Source of the DNA: Pseudomonas sp. G2-4
Lineage (GTDB): Bacteria; Pseudomonadota; Gammaproteobacteria; Pseudomonadales; Pseudomonadaceae
Length of the DNA stretch: 64,000 bases
Assembly (NCBI RefSeq): GCF_030064125.1
Contig: NZ_CP125957.1
Coordinates: forward strand, 5,512,501 to 5,576,500
Reading direction: 5' to 3'
The notes beneath the pieces are model-generated. The model ran no database searches, was not told where the DNA came from, and saw only the letters and a program-made list of their open reading frames with translations. Numbering within the stretch: position 1 is the first letter of the stretch; every line of letters begins with the position of its first letter. Positions 48,656 through 57,470 of the stretch are shown one piece after another. Made by a program: the position numbers and the translations under genes.

Positions 48656-48934
48656 GTGGCCAACACACCTTCCGCCAAAAAACGTGCAAAACAGGCTGAG
48701 AAGCGTCGCAGCCACAACGCCAGCCTGCGTTCCATGGTCCGTACCTACATCAAGAACGTAGTTAAGGCCATCGACGCAAAAGACGCTGAAAAAGCCCAAG
48801 CTGCTTACGTTCTGGCTGTGCCAGTTATCGACCGCATGGCCGATAAAGGCATCATCCACAAGAACAAGGCTGCTCGCCATAAGAGCCGCCTGAATGGCCA
48901 CGTAAAGGCCCTGAACGTTGCCGCTGCTGCCTAA
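48656..48934 (+). CDS. rpsT: 30S ribosomal protein S20
   Basis: S20 binds 16S rRNA in the small subunit. It is a 92-residue, very basic, helical protein that starts [20 protein letters not shown], the standard sequence of the family. The start is a GTG at 48656 with GAGGAG about 9 bases before; a non-ATG start is common for rpsT and linked to its autoregulation in E. coli. A strong terminator follows. Confidence 0.97.
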   Translation: MANTPSAKKRAKQAEKRRSHNASLRSMVRTYIKNVVKAIDAKDAEKAQAAYVLAVPVIDRMADKGIIHKNKAARHKSRLNGHVKALNVAAAA

Positions 48935-48954
48935 GCGACGCGTTCATTAAAAAA

Positions 48955-48977
48955 CCGACCTCAGGGTCGGTTTTTTA
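48955..48977 (+). terminator. Terminator of rpsT
   Basis: CCGACC-TCAG-GGTCGG followed by TTTTTT, 20 bp after the stop, with a matching A run before the stem. Confidence 0.92.
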
Positions 48978-49010
48978 TTGCCTGGGATTTAACAGGCACG
49001 CCGCAAAAAA

Positions 49011-49098
49011 TGTGGGAGCGAGCTTGCTCGCGATGGCGGAGCATCAGACAAATCTTCGTTACTGACGCACCGCCATCGCGAGCAAGCTCGCTCCCACA
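49011..49098. repeat. REP pair (family A)
   Basis: Facing family A units between the convergent rpsT and creA genes. Confidence 0.9.
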
Positions 49099-49112
49099 GG
49101 GCTATATGCTGA

Positions 49113-49577
49113 TTATTGAGCGCGGGCCCACGGCAAGATCGGAATCGCCGTCACCGCGTTCTGCGGGCTGCCCTCGATCACACGGTCGCTGTAGACCAGG
49201 TACACCAGTGTATTGCGCTTCTTGTCGAGAAAACGCACCACCTGCATGGTCTTGAACACCAGGGAAGTACGCTCCTTGAACACTTCCTCGCCATCCTTGA
49301 GCTCACCCTTGAAGTTGATGGGCCCCACTTGGCGGCAGGCGATGGACGCCTCGGCGCGATCCTCGGCCAGGCCCAGACCGCCCTTCACGCCGCCAGTCTT
49401 GGCCCGAGACAGGTAACAGGTCACGCCCTCGACCTTGGGATCATCGAATGCCTCGACCACGATCCGGTCGTTCGGCCCGACAAACTTGAACACCGTCGAC
49501 ACCTGGCCAATTTCCTCGGCCGACGCCAGCAGCGGTACTGCCAGCAGCAAGCCGACCAATCCTTTTGCCAAACCCAT
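49113..49577 (-). CDS. creA: CreA family protein
   Basis: A 154-residue exported protein with the signal peptide [20 protein letters not shown]. The mature part, [21 protein letters not shown] and the two Cys in VTCYLSRA and SIACRQVG, matches CreA of E. coli, whose function is unknown. It starts 9 bp after proB with AAGGAAA upstream, so it is probably part of the proB transcript. Confidence 0.9.
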   Translation of the reverse strand: MGLAKGLVGLLLAVPLLASAEEIGQVSTVFKFVGPNDRIVVEAFDDPKVEGVTCYLSRAKTGGVKGGLGLAEDRAEASIACRQVGPINFKGELKDGEEVFKERTSLVFKTMQVVRFLDKKRNTLVYLVYSDRVIEGSPQNAVTAIPILPWARAQ

Positions 49578-49586
49578 GATTTTTCC

Positions 49587-50705
49587 TTAGACGAGGATCA
49601 GGTTGTCACGGTGAACCAGTTCAGGCTCAGCCATGTAACCCAACAAACCGACAATCGCATCAGACGATTGACCGATGATTTTCTGCGCTTCCAATGCGCT
49701 GTAGTTAGCCAGGCCACGGGCAATCTCGCGCCCATCCGGCGCCACGCACACGACCATTTCGCCGCGACGGAAACTGCCTTGGACCAGCTTCACACCCACC
49801 GGCAGCAGGCTTTTGTTGCCTTGGGACAGGGCCGACACGGCGCCTGCGTCCAGCACCAGCGTGCCACGGGTTTGCAGGTGCCCGGCCAGCCATTGCTTGC
49901 GCGCAGCCAGCATGCCGCGCTCAGGGGACAGCAAAGTACCGATGCGCTCGCCGGTTTTCAGGCGATCCAGCACCCGCTCCAACCGACCACCAACAATGAC
50001 CGTGTGCGCCCCGGAACGCGCCGCCAGACGCGCGGCACGCAGCTTGGTCTGCATGCCGCCACGACCCAGCGCACCACCAGTACCGCCCGCCACTGCATCC
50101 AGCGCCGGATCATCGGCACGGGCTTCGTAGATCAACTGGGCATTGGGGTTGTTGCGCGGATCAGCGTCGAACATACCGTCGCGATCCGTAAGAATCACCA
50201 GCAGATCGGCCTCCACCAGGTTCGCCACCAGCGCGGCCAGAGTGTCGTTATCGCCGAAACGGATTTCGTCGGTGACCACGGTGTCGTTCTCGTTGATCAC
50301 CGGGATGACTTTCAGCTCCACCAGCGCCCGCAAGGTACTGCGGGCGTTGAGGTAGCGCTTGCGATCGGACAGGTCGTCGTGGGTCAGCAGGATCTGCGCC
50401 GTATGGCGGCCATGTTCGGCAAAGCTCGACTCCCAGGCCTGCACCAGCCCCATCTGGCCGATGGCAGCGGCGGCCTGCAGCTCGTGCATCGCGCTGGGTC
50501 GCGACGTCCAGCCCAAACGGCTCATACCGGCTGCCACAGCCCCTGAAGAGACCAACACCAGCTCGACGCCGGCCTCATGCAAGGCCACCATCTGCTCGAC
50601 CCATACCGCCATCGCCTGGCGATCCAGACCCTTGCCATCCGCCGTCAGCAGTGCGCTGCCGATCTTCACGACCCAGCGCCGCGCCCCCGTCACCTTGCTC
50701 CGCAT
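49587..50705 (-). CDS. proB: Glutamate 5-kinase
   Basis: ProB makes glutamyl 5-phosphate, the first step of proline synthesis, feedback-inhibited by proline. The 372 residues contain the amino-acid kinase domain ([12 protein letters not shown] at the start; [27 protein letters not shown]) and the C-terminal PUA domain ([10 protein letters not shown] onward). Two adjacent ATG codons exist at 50708 and 50705; the second is used to match the family. It lies after obg and its terminator. Confidence 0.96.
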   Translation of the reverse strand: MRSKVTGARRWVVKIGSALLTADGKGLDRQAMAVWVEQMVALHEAGVELVLVSSGAVAAGMSRLGWTSRPSAMHELQAAAAIGQMGLVQAWESSFAEHGRHTAQILLTHDDLSDRKRYLNARSTLRALVELKVIPVINENDTVVTDEIRFGDNDTLAALVANLVEADLLVILTDRDGMFDADPRNNPNAQLIYEARADDPALDAVAGGTGGALGRGGMQTKLRAARLAARSGAHTVIVGGRLERVLDRLKTGERIGTLLSPERGMLAARKQWLAGHLQTRGTLVLDAGAVSALSQGNKSLLPVGVKLVQGSFRRGEMVVCVAPDGREIARGLANYSALEAQKIIGQSSDAIVGLLGYMAEPELVHRDNLILV

Positions 50706-50782
50706 CATCTTCAACCTTTGCCAGCGAACGGCGCGACCCAGCGACGTCCATGGGATTATTCGTATTTGCGTTTTACAGAAAC

Positions 50783-50807
50783 CAAAACGCCGCTCGAATG
50801 AGCGGCG
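50783..50807 (-). terminator. Terminator of obg
   Basis: Minus strand CGCCGCTC-ATTC-GAGCGGCG followed by TTTTGGTTT. It separates obg from proB. Confidence 0.78.
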
Positions 50808-50888
50808 CCTTGGAAACCGGCTGGCTGCGATGATAACACCGCACCGAAACACTTGAACCTGTCCCTATGCCAGCCACTTGGAAATCCC

Positions 50889-50976
50889 TGTGGGAGCGAG
50901 CCTGCTCGCGATGGCGTCGGATCAGCAACATTGATGCCGGCTGACACGCCGCTTTCGCGAGCAGGCTCGCCCCACA
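50889..50976. repeat. REP pair (family A)
   Basis: Facing family A units (GCCTGCTCGCG variant) 28 bp beyond the obg stop, between obg and its terminator. Confidence 0.87.
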
Positions 50977-51003
50977 GTTTCAGTTCCAAATGATCAGGAT
51001 TGA

Positions 51004-52359
<1,356 letters not shown>

Positions 52360-52374
52360 TCACCCCACAAACGA

Positions 52375-52405
52375 AAAAGCCCCGTCGCAAGACAGGGCTT
52401 TTCCA
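52375..52405 (-). terminator. Terminator after rpmA
   Basis: Minus strand AAAGCCC-TGTCTTGCGAC-GGGGCTTTTT. It lies 13 bp after the rpmA stop, so obg needs read-through or its own promoter in the 150 bp before it. Confidence 0.85.
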
Positions 52406-52417
52406 GCATTCTCGCGA

Positions 52418-52675
52418 TTAAGCCGCGACAACACTCACGTAACGGCGGTTGAACGCGCCCTTTACTTCGAACTTGATCACGCCTTCGATTTTAGCGAAGA
52501 GGGTGTGATCCTTACCCATGCCAACACCGTAACCGGCGTGGAATTGGGTGCCGCGCTGACGCACGATGATGTTGCCCGGAATGATCTTCTGGCCGCCATA
52601 CATCTTCACGCCAAGGCGTTTGGCTTCTGAGTCGCGACCGTTACGGGTACTACCACCAGCTTTTTTGTGTGCCAT
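52418..52675 (-). CDS. rpmA: 50S ribosomal protein L27
   Basis: An 85-residue protein starting [20 protein letters not shown]. The N-terminal tail reaches the peptidyl-transferase centre. It starts directly with Met-Ala, so there is no cleavable Firmicutes-type N-terminal extension. It lies 35 bp after rplU with AGGAG before the start. Confidence 0.97.
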   Translation of the reverse strand: MAHKKAGGSTRNGRDSEAKRLGVKMYGGQKIIPGNIIVRQRGTQFHAGYGVGMGKDHTLFAKIEGVIKFEVKGAFNRRYVSVVAA

Positions 52676-52710
52676 GAGTTCAATTCTCCTAGTGAGGAAT
52701 TAGGCTGAAA

Positions 52711-53025
52711 TTAAGCCTGAATACCGGTGATTTTGATCTCGGTGTACCACTGGCGGTGGCCCATACGCTTCATGTGGTGCTTACGACGACGGAACTTGAT
52801 GATGCGGACTTTATCGTGACGACCTTGGGAGATCACTTCAGCCACAACGGTAGCGCCAGCAACGACTGGAGCGCCGATATTCACGTCATCGCCGTTGGCG
52901 ACCAACAGAACGCGATCAAAAGTCACGGATTCGCCGGTAGCGATTTCCAGTTTTTCGATCTTCAGGTATTCACCTGGGGCGACCTTGTATTGCTTGCCAC
53001 CAGTAACAATTACTGCGTACGACAT
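52711..53025 (-). CDS. rplU: 50S ribosomal protein L21
   Basis: A 104-residue protein starting [20 protein letters not shown], with the C-terminal RNA-binding run [16 protein letters not shown]. The start at 53025 has GGAGA upstream; the longer frame covers the promoter region. First gene of rplU-rpmA. Confidence 0.97.
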   Translation of the reverse strand: MSYAVIVTGGKQYKVAPGEYLKIEKLEIATGESVTFDRVLLVANGDDVNIGAPVVAGATVVAEVISQGRHDKVRIIKFRRRKHHMKRMGHRQWYTEIKITGIQA

Positions 53026-53156
53026 GGTATTTCTCCGATAATCCTGCTCACCCAGCGCTTTATAAGAAGAGGTATTGGCTGGCATGGCTGCATGGGCTGG
53101 AAGGCCCGGATGCAATTGCGTAAGGCAGGTGCTGCCCAGGAAGTTCAGGGTGCGCG

Positions 53157-53185
53157 ATTGTACGCAAGCTGATCGAGCCTTGCAA
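53157..53185 (-). promoter_or_regulatory. Sigma-70 promoter of rplU-rpmA
   Basis: Minus strand TTGCAA, 17-base spacer, TACAAT, followed by the GC-rich CGCGCACCC, as expected for a growth-rate-controlled ribosomal promoter. The leader to the rplU start is about 125 nt. Confidence 0.65.
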
Positions 53186-53215
53186 GTAGCCGTCCGCGCC
53201 GTACAAGCATGCGCC

Positions 53216-53244
53216 TTGACAGGTCTGGGTGTGGGTCCTAGCAT
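53216..53244 (+). promoter_or_regulatory. Sigma-70 promoter of ispB
   Basis: TTGACA, 17-base spacer, TAGCAT. It is 32 bp upstream of the ispB ATG and lies back to back with the rplU promoter. Confidence 0.6.
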
Positions 53245-53276
53245 GCCGCGCAACCCTTCTGGAGCACCTGTCGCTG

Positions 53277-54245
53277 ATGCAACCCCAAGCTTTCTACCGC
53301 GCGGTGGCGGACGATTTTAGCGCCGTCGACGGCATCATCAAGAAGCAGCTGACTTCCCGAGTGCCTCTGGTATCGAAAATCGGCGATTACATCACTTCAG
53401 CCGGTGGCAAGCGCCTGCGTCCTCTATTGGTGCTGTTGTGCGGCAAGGCCCTGGGTCGTGAAGGCGACGACATGCGCCTGCTGGCCGCCACCATCGAGTT
53501 CCTGCACACCGCAACCCTGCTGCACGACGACGTGGTCGACATGTCCGGCATGCGCCGCGGCCGTTCGACCGCCAACGCCATGTGGGGCAATGCCCCGAGC
53601 GTGCTGGTGGGCGACTTCCTCTATTCGCGCTCGTTCGAAATGATGGTCGAACTCGGCTCGATGCCGGTGATGAAGATCCTGTCCCAGGCCACGCGCATCA
53701 TCGCCGAAGGCGAAGTGCTGCAGCTGTCCAAAGTGCGCGATGCCAGCACGACCGAAGAAACCTACATGGAAGTCATCCGCGGCAAGACCGCGATGCTCTT
53801 CGAAGCCTCGACCCACAGCGCCGCCGCCCTGGCCGACGCCAGCGCCGAGCAGCGTGAAGCGCTGCGCACCTTTGGCGATCACCTGGGCGTGGCGTTCCAA
53901 TTGGTGGACGACTTGCTGGACTATAAGGGCGACGCTGAAACCCTGGGCAAGAACGTCGGCGACGACCTGGCCGAAGGCAAGCCAACCCTGCCACTGATCT
54001 ACACCATGCGCGAAGGCACGCCAGAACAGGCGGCGCTGGTACGCAAGGCGATCCAGAAAGGCGGGATCGAAGACCTGGAAAGCATTCGCGAAGCAGTTGA
54101 GGCGTCCGGTTCGCTGGACTACACCGCAAAACTGGCCCGTGACTACGTCGCCCGCGCAATCAAATGCCTCGACGCCCTGCCGGCCAGCGAATACCGCGAT
54201 GCGCTGGTGGAGTTGAGTGAGTTTGCGGTGGCTCGTACGCACTGA
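53277..54245 (+). CDS. ispB: Octaprenyl/polyprenyl diphosphate synthase (ubiquinone side chain)
   Basis: A trans-prenyltransferase of 322 residues that elongates farnesyl diphosphate to the quinone tail. The first aspartate-rich motif is [10 protein letters not shown] and the second [23 protein letters not shown] is the IPP-binding Lys/Arg motif. Chain length (nonaprenyl in most pseudomonads) cannot be read safely. The ATG at 53277 is used; the longer frame overlaps the promoter. Confidence 0.94.
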   Translation: MQPQAFYRAVADDFSAVDGIIKKQLTSRVPLVSKIGDYITSAGGKRLRPLLVLLCGKALGREGDDMRLLAATIEFLHTATLLHDDVVDMSGMRRGRSTANAMWGNAPSVLVGDFLYSRSFEMMVELGSMPVMKILSQATRIIAEGEVLQLSKVRDASTTEETYMEVIRGKTAMLFEASTHSAAALADASAEQREALRTFGDHLGVAFQLVDDLLDYKGDAETLGKNVGDDLAEGKPTLPLIYTMREGTPEQAALVRKAIQKGGIEDLESIREAVEASGSLDYTAKLARDYVARAIKCLDALPASEYRDALVELSEFAVARTH

Positions 54246-54267
54246 TTGCACAGCAACCGCGAGCTTT

Positions 54268-54365
54268 TGTGGCGAGGGAGCTTGCTCCCGCTCGGTTGCG
54301 CAGCAACCGCAAGTGCCATATTGGGGCTGCTTCGCAGCCCAGCGGGAGCAAGCTCCCTCGCCACA
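54268..54365. repeat. REP pair (family B)
   Basis: Facing family B units between ispB and the yjdM gene, 22 bp after the ispB stop. Confidence 0.88.
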
Positions 54366-54445
54366 GGACCGCGTACACCCCATTTCGATAACAAAACCCT
54401 ATATAATGTGCGCCCTTTTGCCCTCCTGATACCCAAGGAACCTTA

Positions 54446-54787
54446 GTGAGCACGTTGCCTCCCTGCCCGAAATGCAATTCCGAATACACCTACGAAGACG
54501 GTACTCAACTGGTCTGCCCGGAGTGCGCCCACGAATGGTCTGCCAGCGGCGAAGCTGAAGCGGCGTCCGATGACACCGTGAAGAAAGATTCGGTCGGCAA
54601 CGTCCTGCAGGACGGCGACACCATCACCGTGATCAAGGATCTCAAGGTCAAGGGCACATCGCTGGTGGTCAAGGTCGGCACCAAGGTCAAGAACATCCGC
54701 CTGTGCGATGGCGACCACGACATCGACTGCAAGATCGACGGCATCGGCCCGATGAAGCTCAAGTCCGAGTTCGTCAGAAAGGTCTGA
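54446..54787 (+). CDS. yjdM: YjdM/PhnA family zinc-ribbon protein
   Basis: A 113-residue protein with an N-terminal zinc ribbon (CPKC and CPEC, about 18 residues apart) and a C-terminal PhnA domain ([18 protein letters not shown]). The old link to phosphonate breakdown is not supported by present knowledge of the family. The start is a GTG at 54446 with AAGGAA before it. A TATAAT sequence at 54402 could be its -10 element. Confidence 0.9.
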   Translation: MSTLPPCPKCNSEYTYEDGTQLVCPECAHEWSASGEAEAASDDTVKKDSVGNVLQDGDTITVIKDLKVKGTSLVVKVGTKVKNIRLCDGDHDIDCKIDGIGPMKLKSEFVRKV

Positions 54788-54799
54788 GCCTTGTGTATT

Positions 54800-54825
54800 C
54801 CATCCCGCGCGCGCGCGTGGGATGG
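54800..54825. repeat. Hairpin with alternating GC run after yjdM
   Basis: CCATCCC pairs with GGGATGG, enclosing an 11-base alternating GCGCGCGCGCG. There is no T run on either strand. It may act in mRNA decay or as a Z-DNA-prone site. Confidence 0.5.
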
Positions 54826-54935
54826 TGCTTCGCCCTCCCCGCTTCAGCCCCCGTTTTCCGCACACAGCCAAGCCTCAGTCGGTCTGACCCGTCACGACCC
54901 ACCGTCAGAAAACGAATCGGACCACCAATAGAGAC

Positions 54936-54967
54936 TTGCTATTTAGCGAATAAGAATTATTCTCATC
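54936..54967 (+). promoter_or_regulatory. Promoter with Fur box before the 85-residue gene
   Basis: TTGCTA, 16-base spacer, TATTCT. The -10 element lies in AATAAGAATTATTCTCATC (54949-54967), whose core AGAAT-T-ATTCT is a perfect palindrome and matches 12 of 19 bases of the E. coli Fur consensus. Iron-bound Fur would block the polymerase here. Confidence 0.65.
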
Positions 54968-54991
54968 GAACCCATCAAGGAGATGAGAACC

Positions 54992-55249
54992 ATGACTTAT
55001 TTGATCGATGCCTGGCTGGACCGCCCACATCCCTACCTCCGGATCCTGCATCGGGAAACCGGGGAAGTCTGTGCAGTGCTTGAAGAAGAAGCCCTGAGCG
55101 AGTTGCAGGACCAAGGGGATCTGGACCTCAGCAGCCTCAATTCCAGCGAACCGCTGGTGCTCAAGGAGCTGGTGCGCAATCTGTTCCTGTTCTGTTATGC
55201 CCGGGCGTTGCGCCCGACGAGTGATTTCAATGGCAGGTTTCACGGATGA
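54992..55249 (+). CDS. Conserved hypothetical protein, probably iron-regulated (PA4570-like)
   Basis: An 85-residue protein, MTYLIDAWLDRPHPYLRILH, without signal peptide or cysteine cluster (one Cys in VCAVL and one in FCYA). Its middle is acidic (LEEEALSELQDQGDLDLSSL). The P. aeruginosa gene at this place, PA4570, is iron-responsive as far as I recall. A Fur box overlaps the promoter. AGGAG lies 10 bases before the ATG at 54992; an earlier ATG at 54983 overlaps that site. Function unknown. Confidence 0.72.
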   Translation: MTYLIDAWLDRPHPYLRILHRETGEVCAVLEEEALSELQDQGDLDLSSLNSSEPLVLKELVRNLFLFCYARALRPTSDFNGRFHG

Positions 55250-55262
55250 AGCAGGCAAACCC

Positions 55263-55351
55263 TGTGGGAGCGAGCTTGCTCGCGATGGCGGCGTATCAGC
55301 TGACAAGATGTCGTCTGACCCTCCGCTTTCGCGAGCAAGCTCGCTCCCACA
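55263..55351. repeat. REP pair (family A)
   Basis: Facing family A units between two convergent genes. Confidence 0.89.
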
Positions 55352-55375
55352 AGAGCTTGTTCAAGCGTTGATGCC

Positions 55376-55993
55376 TTACAGCACGTCCAGCAACTCGACG
55401 TCGAATACCAGTACGCTGTGCGGCGGGATGCTGCCAACGCCTTGAGCGCCGTAAGCCAGTTCGCTCGGCACATACAGGCGCCATTTGCTGCCGGCGTTCA
55501 TCAATTGCAGTGCCTCGGTCCAGCCAGGAATCACGCCGCCCACCGGGAATTCGGCAGGCTGGCCACGATCGTAGGAGCTGTCGAACACAGTGCCGTCGAT
55601 CAGGGTACCGTGGTAATGGGTACGCACCTGGTCTTCACGGGACGGCTTGGCGCCTTCGCCCTGGGTCAGCACTTCGAACTGCAGGCCCGAAGCCAAAGTG
55701 GTGATGCCGTCGCGCTTGGCATTTTCAGCCAGGAACGCACGGCCTTCGCCAGCGGCGGCTTCAGCCTTGGCGGCTGCTTCGGCCTGCATGATTTCGCGGA
55801 TGACTTTGAAGCTGGCGGACATCTCGTCCTGGCCCACACGGCTTGGCTTGCCGGCGAAAGCGTCGGTCAGGCCGGCCAGGATCGCGTCCAGGCTGACGCC
55901 CGGTGGCGGGTTGTCGCGCAGCTGGTCGCCCAACTGACGGCCAATGCCGTAGCTGACGCGGGTTTCGTCGGTGGACAGGTTAACTTCGGACAT
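55376..55993 (-). CDS. fklB: FKBP-type peptidyl-prolyl isomerase FklB
   Basis: A 205-residue protein of the Mip/FkpA/FklB group. It has an N-terminal dimerisation domain (VSYGIGRQLGDQLRDN) and a long helix rich in Ala and Glu (MQAEAAAKAEAAAGEGRAFL). The C-terminal FKBP domain has VRTHYHGTLIDGTVFDSS and ELAYGAQGVG. No signal peptide is seen, so it is cytoplasmic like E. coli FklB. The ATG at 55993 has GGAG 8 bases upstream. Confidence 0.92.
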   Translation of the reverse strand: MSEVNLSTDETRVSYGIGRQLGDQLRDNPPPGVSLDAILAGLTDAFAGKPSRVGQDEMSASFKVIREIMQAEAAAKAEAAAGEGRAFLAENAKRDGITTLASGLQFEVLTQGEGAKPSREDQVRTHYHGTLIDGTVFDSSYDRGQPAEFPVGGVIPGWTEALQLMNAGSKWRLYVPSELAYGAQGVGSIPPHSVLVFDVELLDVL

Positions 55994-56145
55994 GATGCTG
56001 CTCCGCTGTGCGGACGGCTCGGGAAATTGCCGTGCGTGACACAGCGCCTCCCGGAGCGCCCGGAACCAAAAGGGCGAGCAGACTAGCACAGATGCCGGGG
56101 CGGGTGACGAGCCCCCGCTTCAAAGCGCCGCCCAGAAACGACAAC

Positions 56146-56171
56146 GCCCGCCTGCCTCTCTGCAGGCGGGC
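56146..56171 (-). terminator. Terminator after the UPF0114 gene
   Basis: Minus strand GCCCGCCTGC-AGAGAG-GCAGGCGGGC, then GTTGTCGTTTC. A very stable stem but a weak T tail. Confidence 0.6.
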
Positions 56172-56196
56172 GCCGCGCCAAGGCGATGAAACGATC

Positions 56197-56685
56197 TCAG
56201 TGCTTGGTCAGCTTATCCAGGTAGCCCATGGCAAATGCCGAGACCACGAACGTCATGTGGATGATCACGTACCACATCAGGTGTTCGGGATCGACGTTCT
56301 TGGCGTCCATGAAAATGCGCAGCAGGTGAATGGAGGAAATGGCCACGATCGAGGCCGCGACTTTCATCTTCAGCGATGAAGAGTCCATGGTGCCCAACCA
56401 GTTGAGCTTTTCCTTGTCGTCGGCGATGTCCAGTTGCGAGACGAAGTTTTCGTAGCCGGAGATCATCACCATCACCAGCAGCCCGCCCACCAGCGCCATG
56501 TCGATCAGCGACAGCAGCACCAGGATCAGCTCGGATTCGGCCATGGCAAACACGTTGGGGATGACGTGAAAGACTTCCTGGAAAAATTTCAGCGCCAGGG
56601 CCAGCAAGCCCAGGGACAGCCCGAAGTAGATCGGCGCCAGCAGCCAACGGGAGGCGTACATTGCATTTTCGATAAAGCGTTCCAT
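56197..56685 (-). CDS. UPF0114 (YqhA/TIGR00645) membrane protein
   Basis: A 162-residue inner-membrane protein with about four helices ([76 protein letters not shown]). The sequence [16 protein letters not shown] starts the family. Function unknown. It is a single gene, flanked by its terminator and by the PA4575-like gene. Confidence 0.9.
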   Translation of the reverse strand: MERFIENAMYASRWLLAPIYFGLSLGLLALALKFFQEVFHVIPNVFAMAESELILVLLSLIDMALVGGLLVMVMISGYENFVSQLDIADDKEKLNWLGTMDSSSLKMKVAASIVAISSIHLLRIFMDAKNVDPEHLMWYVIIHMTFVVSAFAMGYLDKLTKH

Positions 56686-56814
56686 TGAATCTCACCAGGG
56701 CTGAAAAATCGCGGCGAGTATATCAGCCGCGGCCGGCCCCATAAACGCCGGGCCTGTCCTTGGCTCGAGCCCTTATTTCAAAACTTTACAGCCGATGCCT
56801 GTGCGACGACGCCC

Positions 56815-57156
56815 TCAATGCAGCGGGCGAAACTCGAAGCCGTCGATACTGCGATAACGACCGCCGTTGATCTCACGCAATTGAGCCTGCATGTGCAGGC
56901 ACCAGATTTGCGGATCGTCGGCCAACGTATAACCGTGTGTGGTCAGGGTCTGGACGATGGTATCGAGGATCGATTCCGCGGCGTTCGGACCAGGAAACGG
57001 GCCCTGGGCCTTGATGGCGGAAGGTTGTTCACCGGCCATTCCGGCGGCGAAGAGCACGGTCCACATACCGGTATCTCCCGCGAGTGGGCGGATGGCACAT
57101 TCGATACGGGTGACAAGGCCCAGGCATTGACGAGTGAGGCAAAGGTTGCGCGACAT
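56815..57156 (-). CDS. Conserved hypothetical protein (PA4575-like)
   Basis: A 113-residue protein starting MSRNLCLTRQCLGLVTRIEC, with a possible Cys pair but no known domain. The sequence ESILDTIVQTLTTHGYTLAD and the C-terminal YRSIDGFEFRPLH suggest a compact alpha-beta protein. A homologue sits at the same place in P. aeruginosa (from memory). Function unknown. Confidence 0.65.
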   Translation of the reverse strand: MSRNLCLTRQCLGLVTRIECAIRPLAGDTGMWTVLFAAGMAGEQPSAIKAQGPFPGPNAAESILDTIVQTLTTHGYTLADDPQIWCLHMQAQLREINGGRYRSIDGFEFRPLH

Positions 57157-57314
57157 GGCGGCGCCCCTCGGTAGATCCGGTATTCAGCCCCTTGAGGAGG
57201 CTGTTTCGATCCAATGATGACTCTCGTTATCCTTGAGCTGAGGATAGAAGAAAAGTTCCGGGCGCAAGGGTTTCCGAGACCAGAATACGCCGAGCGGTCA
57301 TAGTGTGAATATTG

Positions 57315-57339
57315 ACGCCAAAGTGGCGGCGTTTTTTTT
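57315..57339 (+). terminator. Orphan plus-strand terminator
   Basis: ACGCC-AAAGTGGC-GGCGT followed by eight T residues on the plus strand. Both flanking genes are on the minus strand, so no annotated transcript needs it. With the REP pair below it accounts for the 57157-57470 gap. Confidence 0.6.
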
Positions 57340-57358
57340 GAAATAGCCCAAATAAAAT

Positions 57359-57447
57359 TGTGGGAGCGAGCTTGCTCGCGATAGCGGTGTGACAGTCGAC
57401 TGATGAGTGACTGAAATTCCGCTATCGCGAGCAAACTCGCTCCCACA
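57359..57447. repeat. REP pair (family A)
   Basis: Facing family A units 23 bp after the stop of the Lon-family gene. Confidence 0.89.
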
Positions 57448-57470
57448 GGGCCCCACATGGAATGCAGCAA

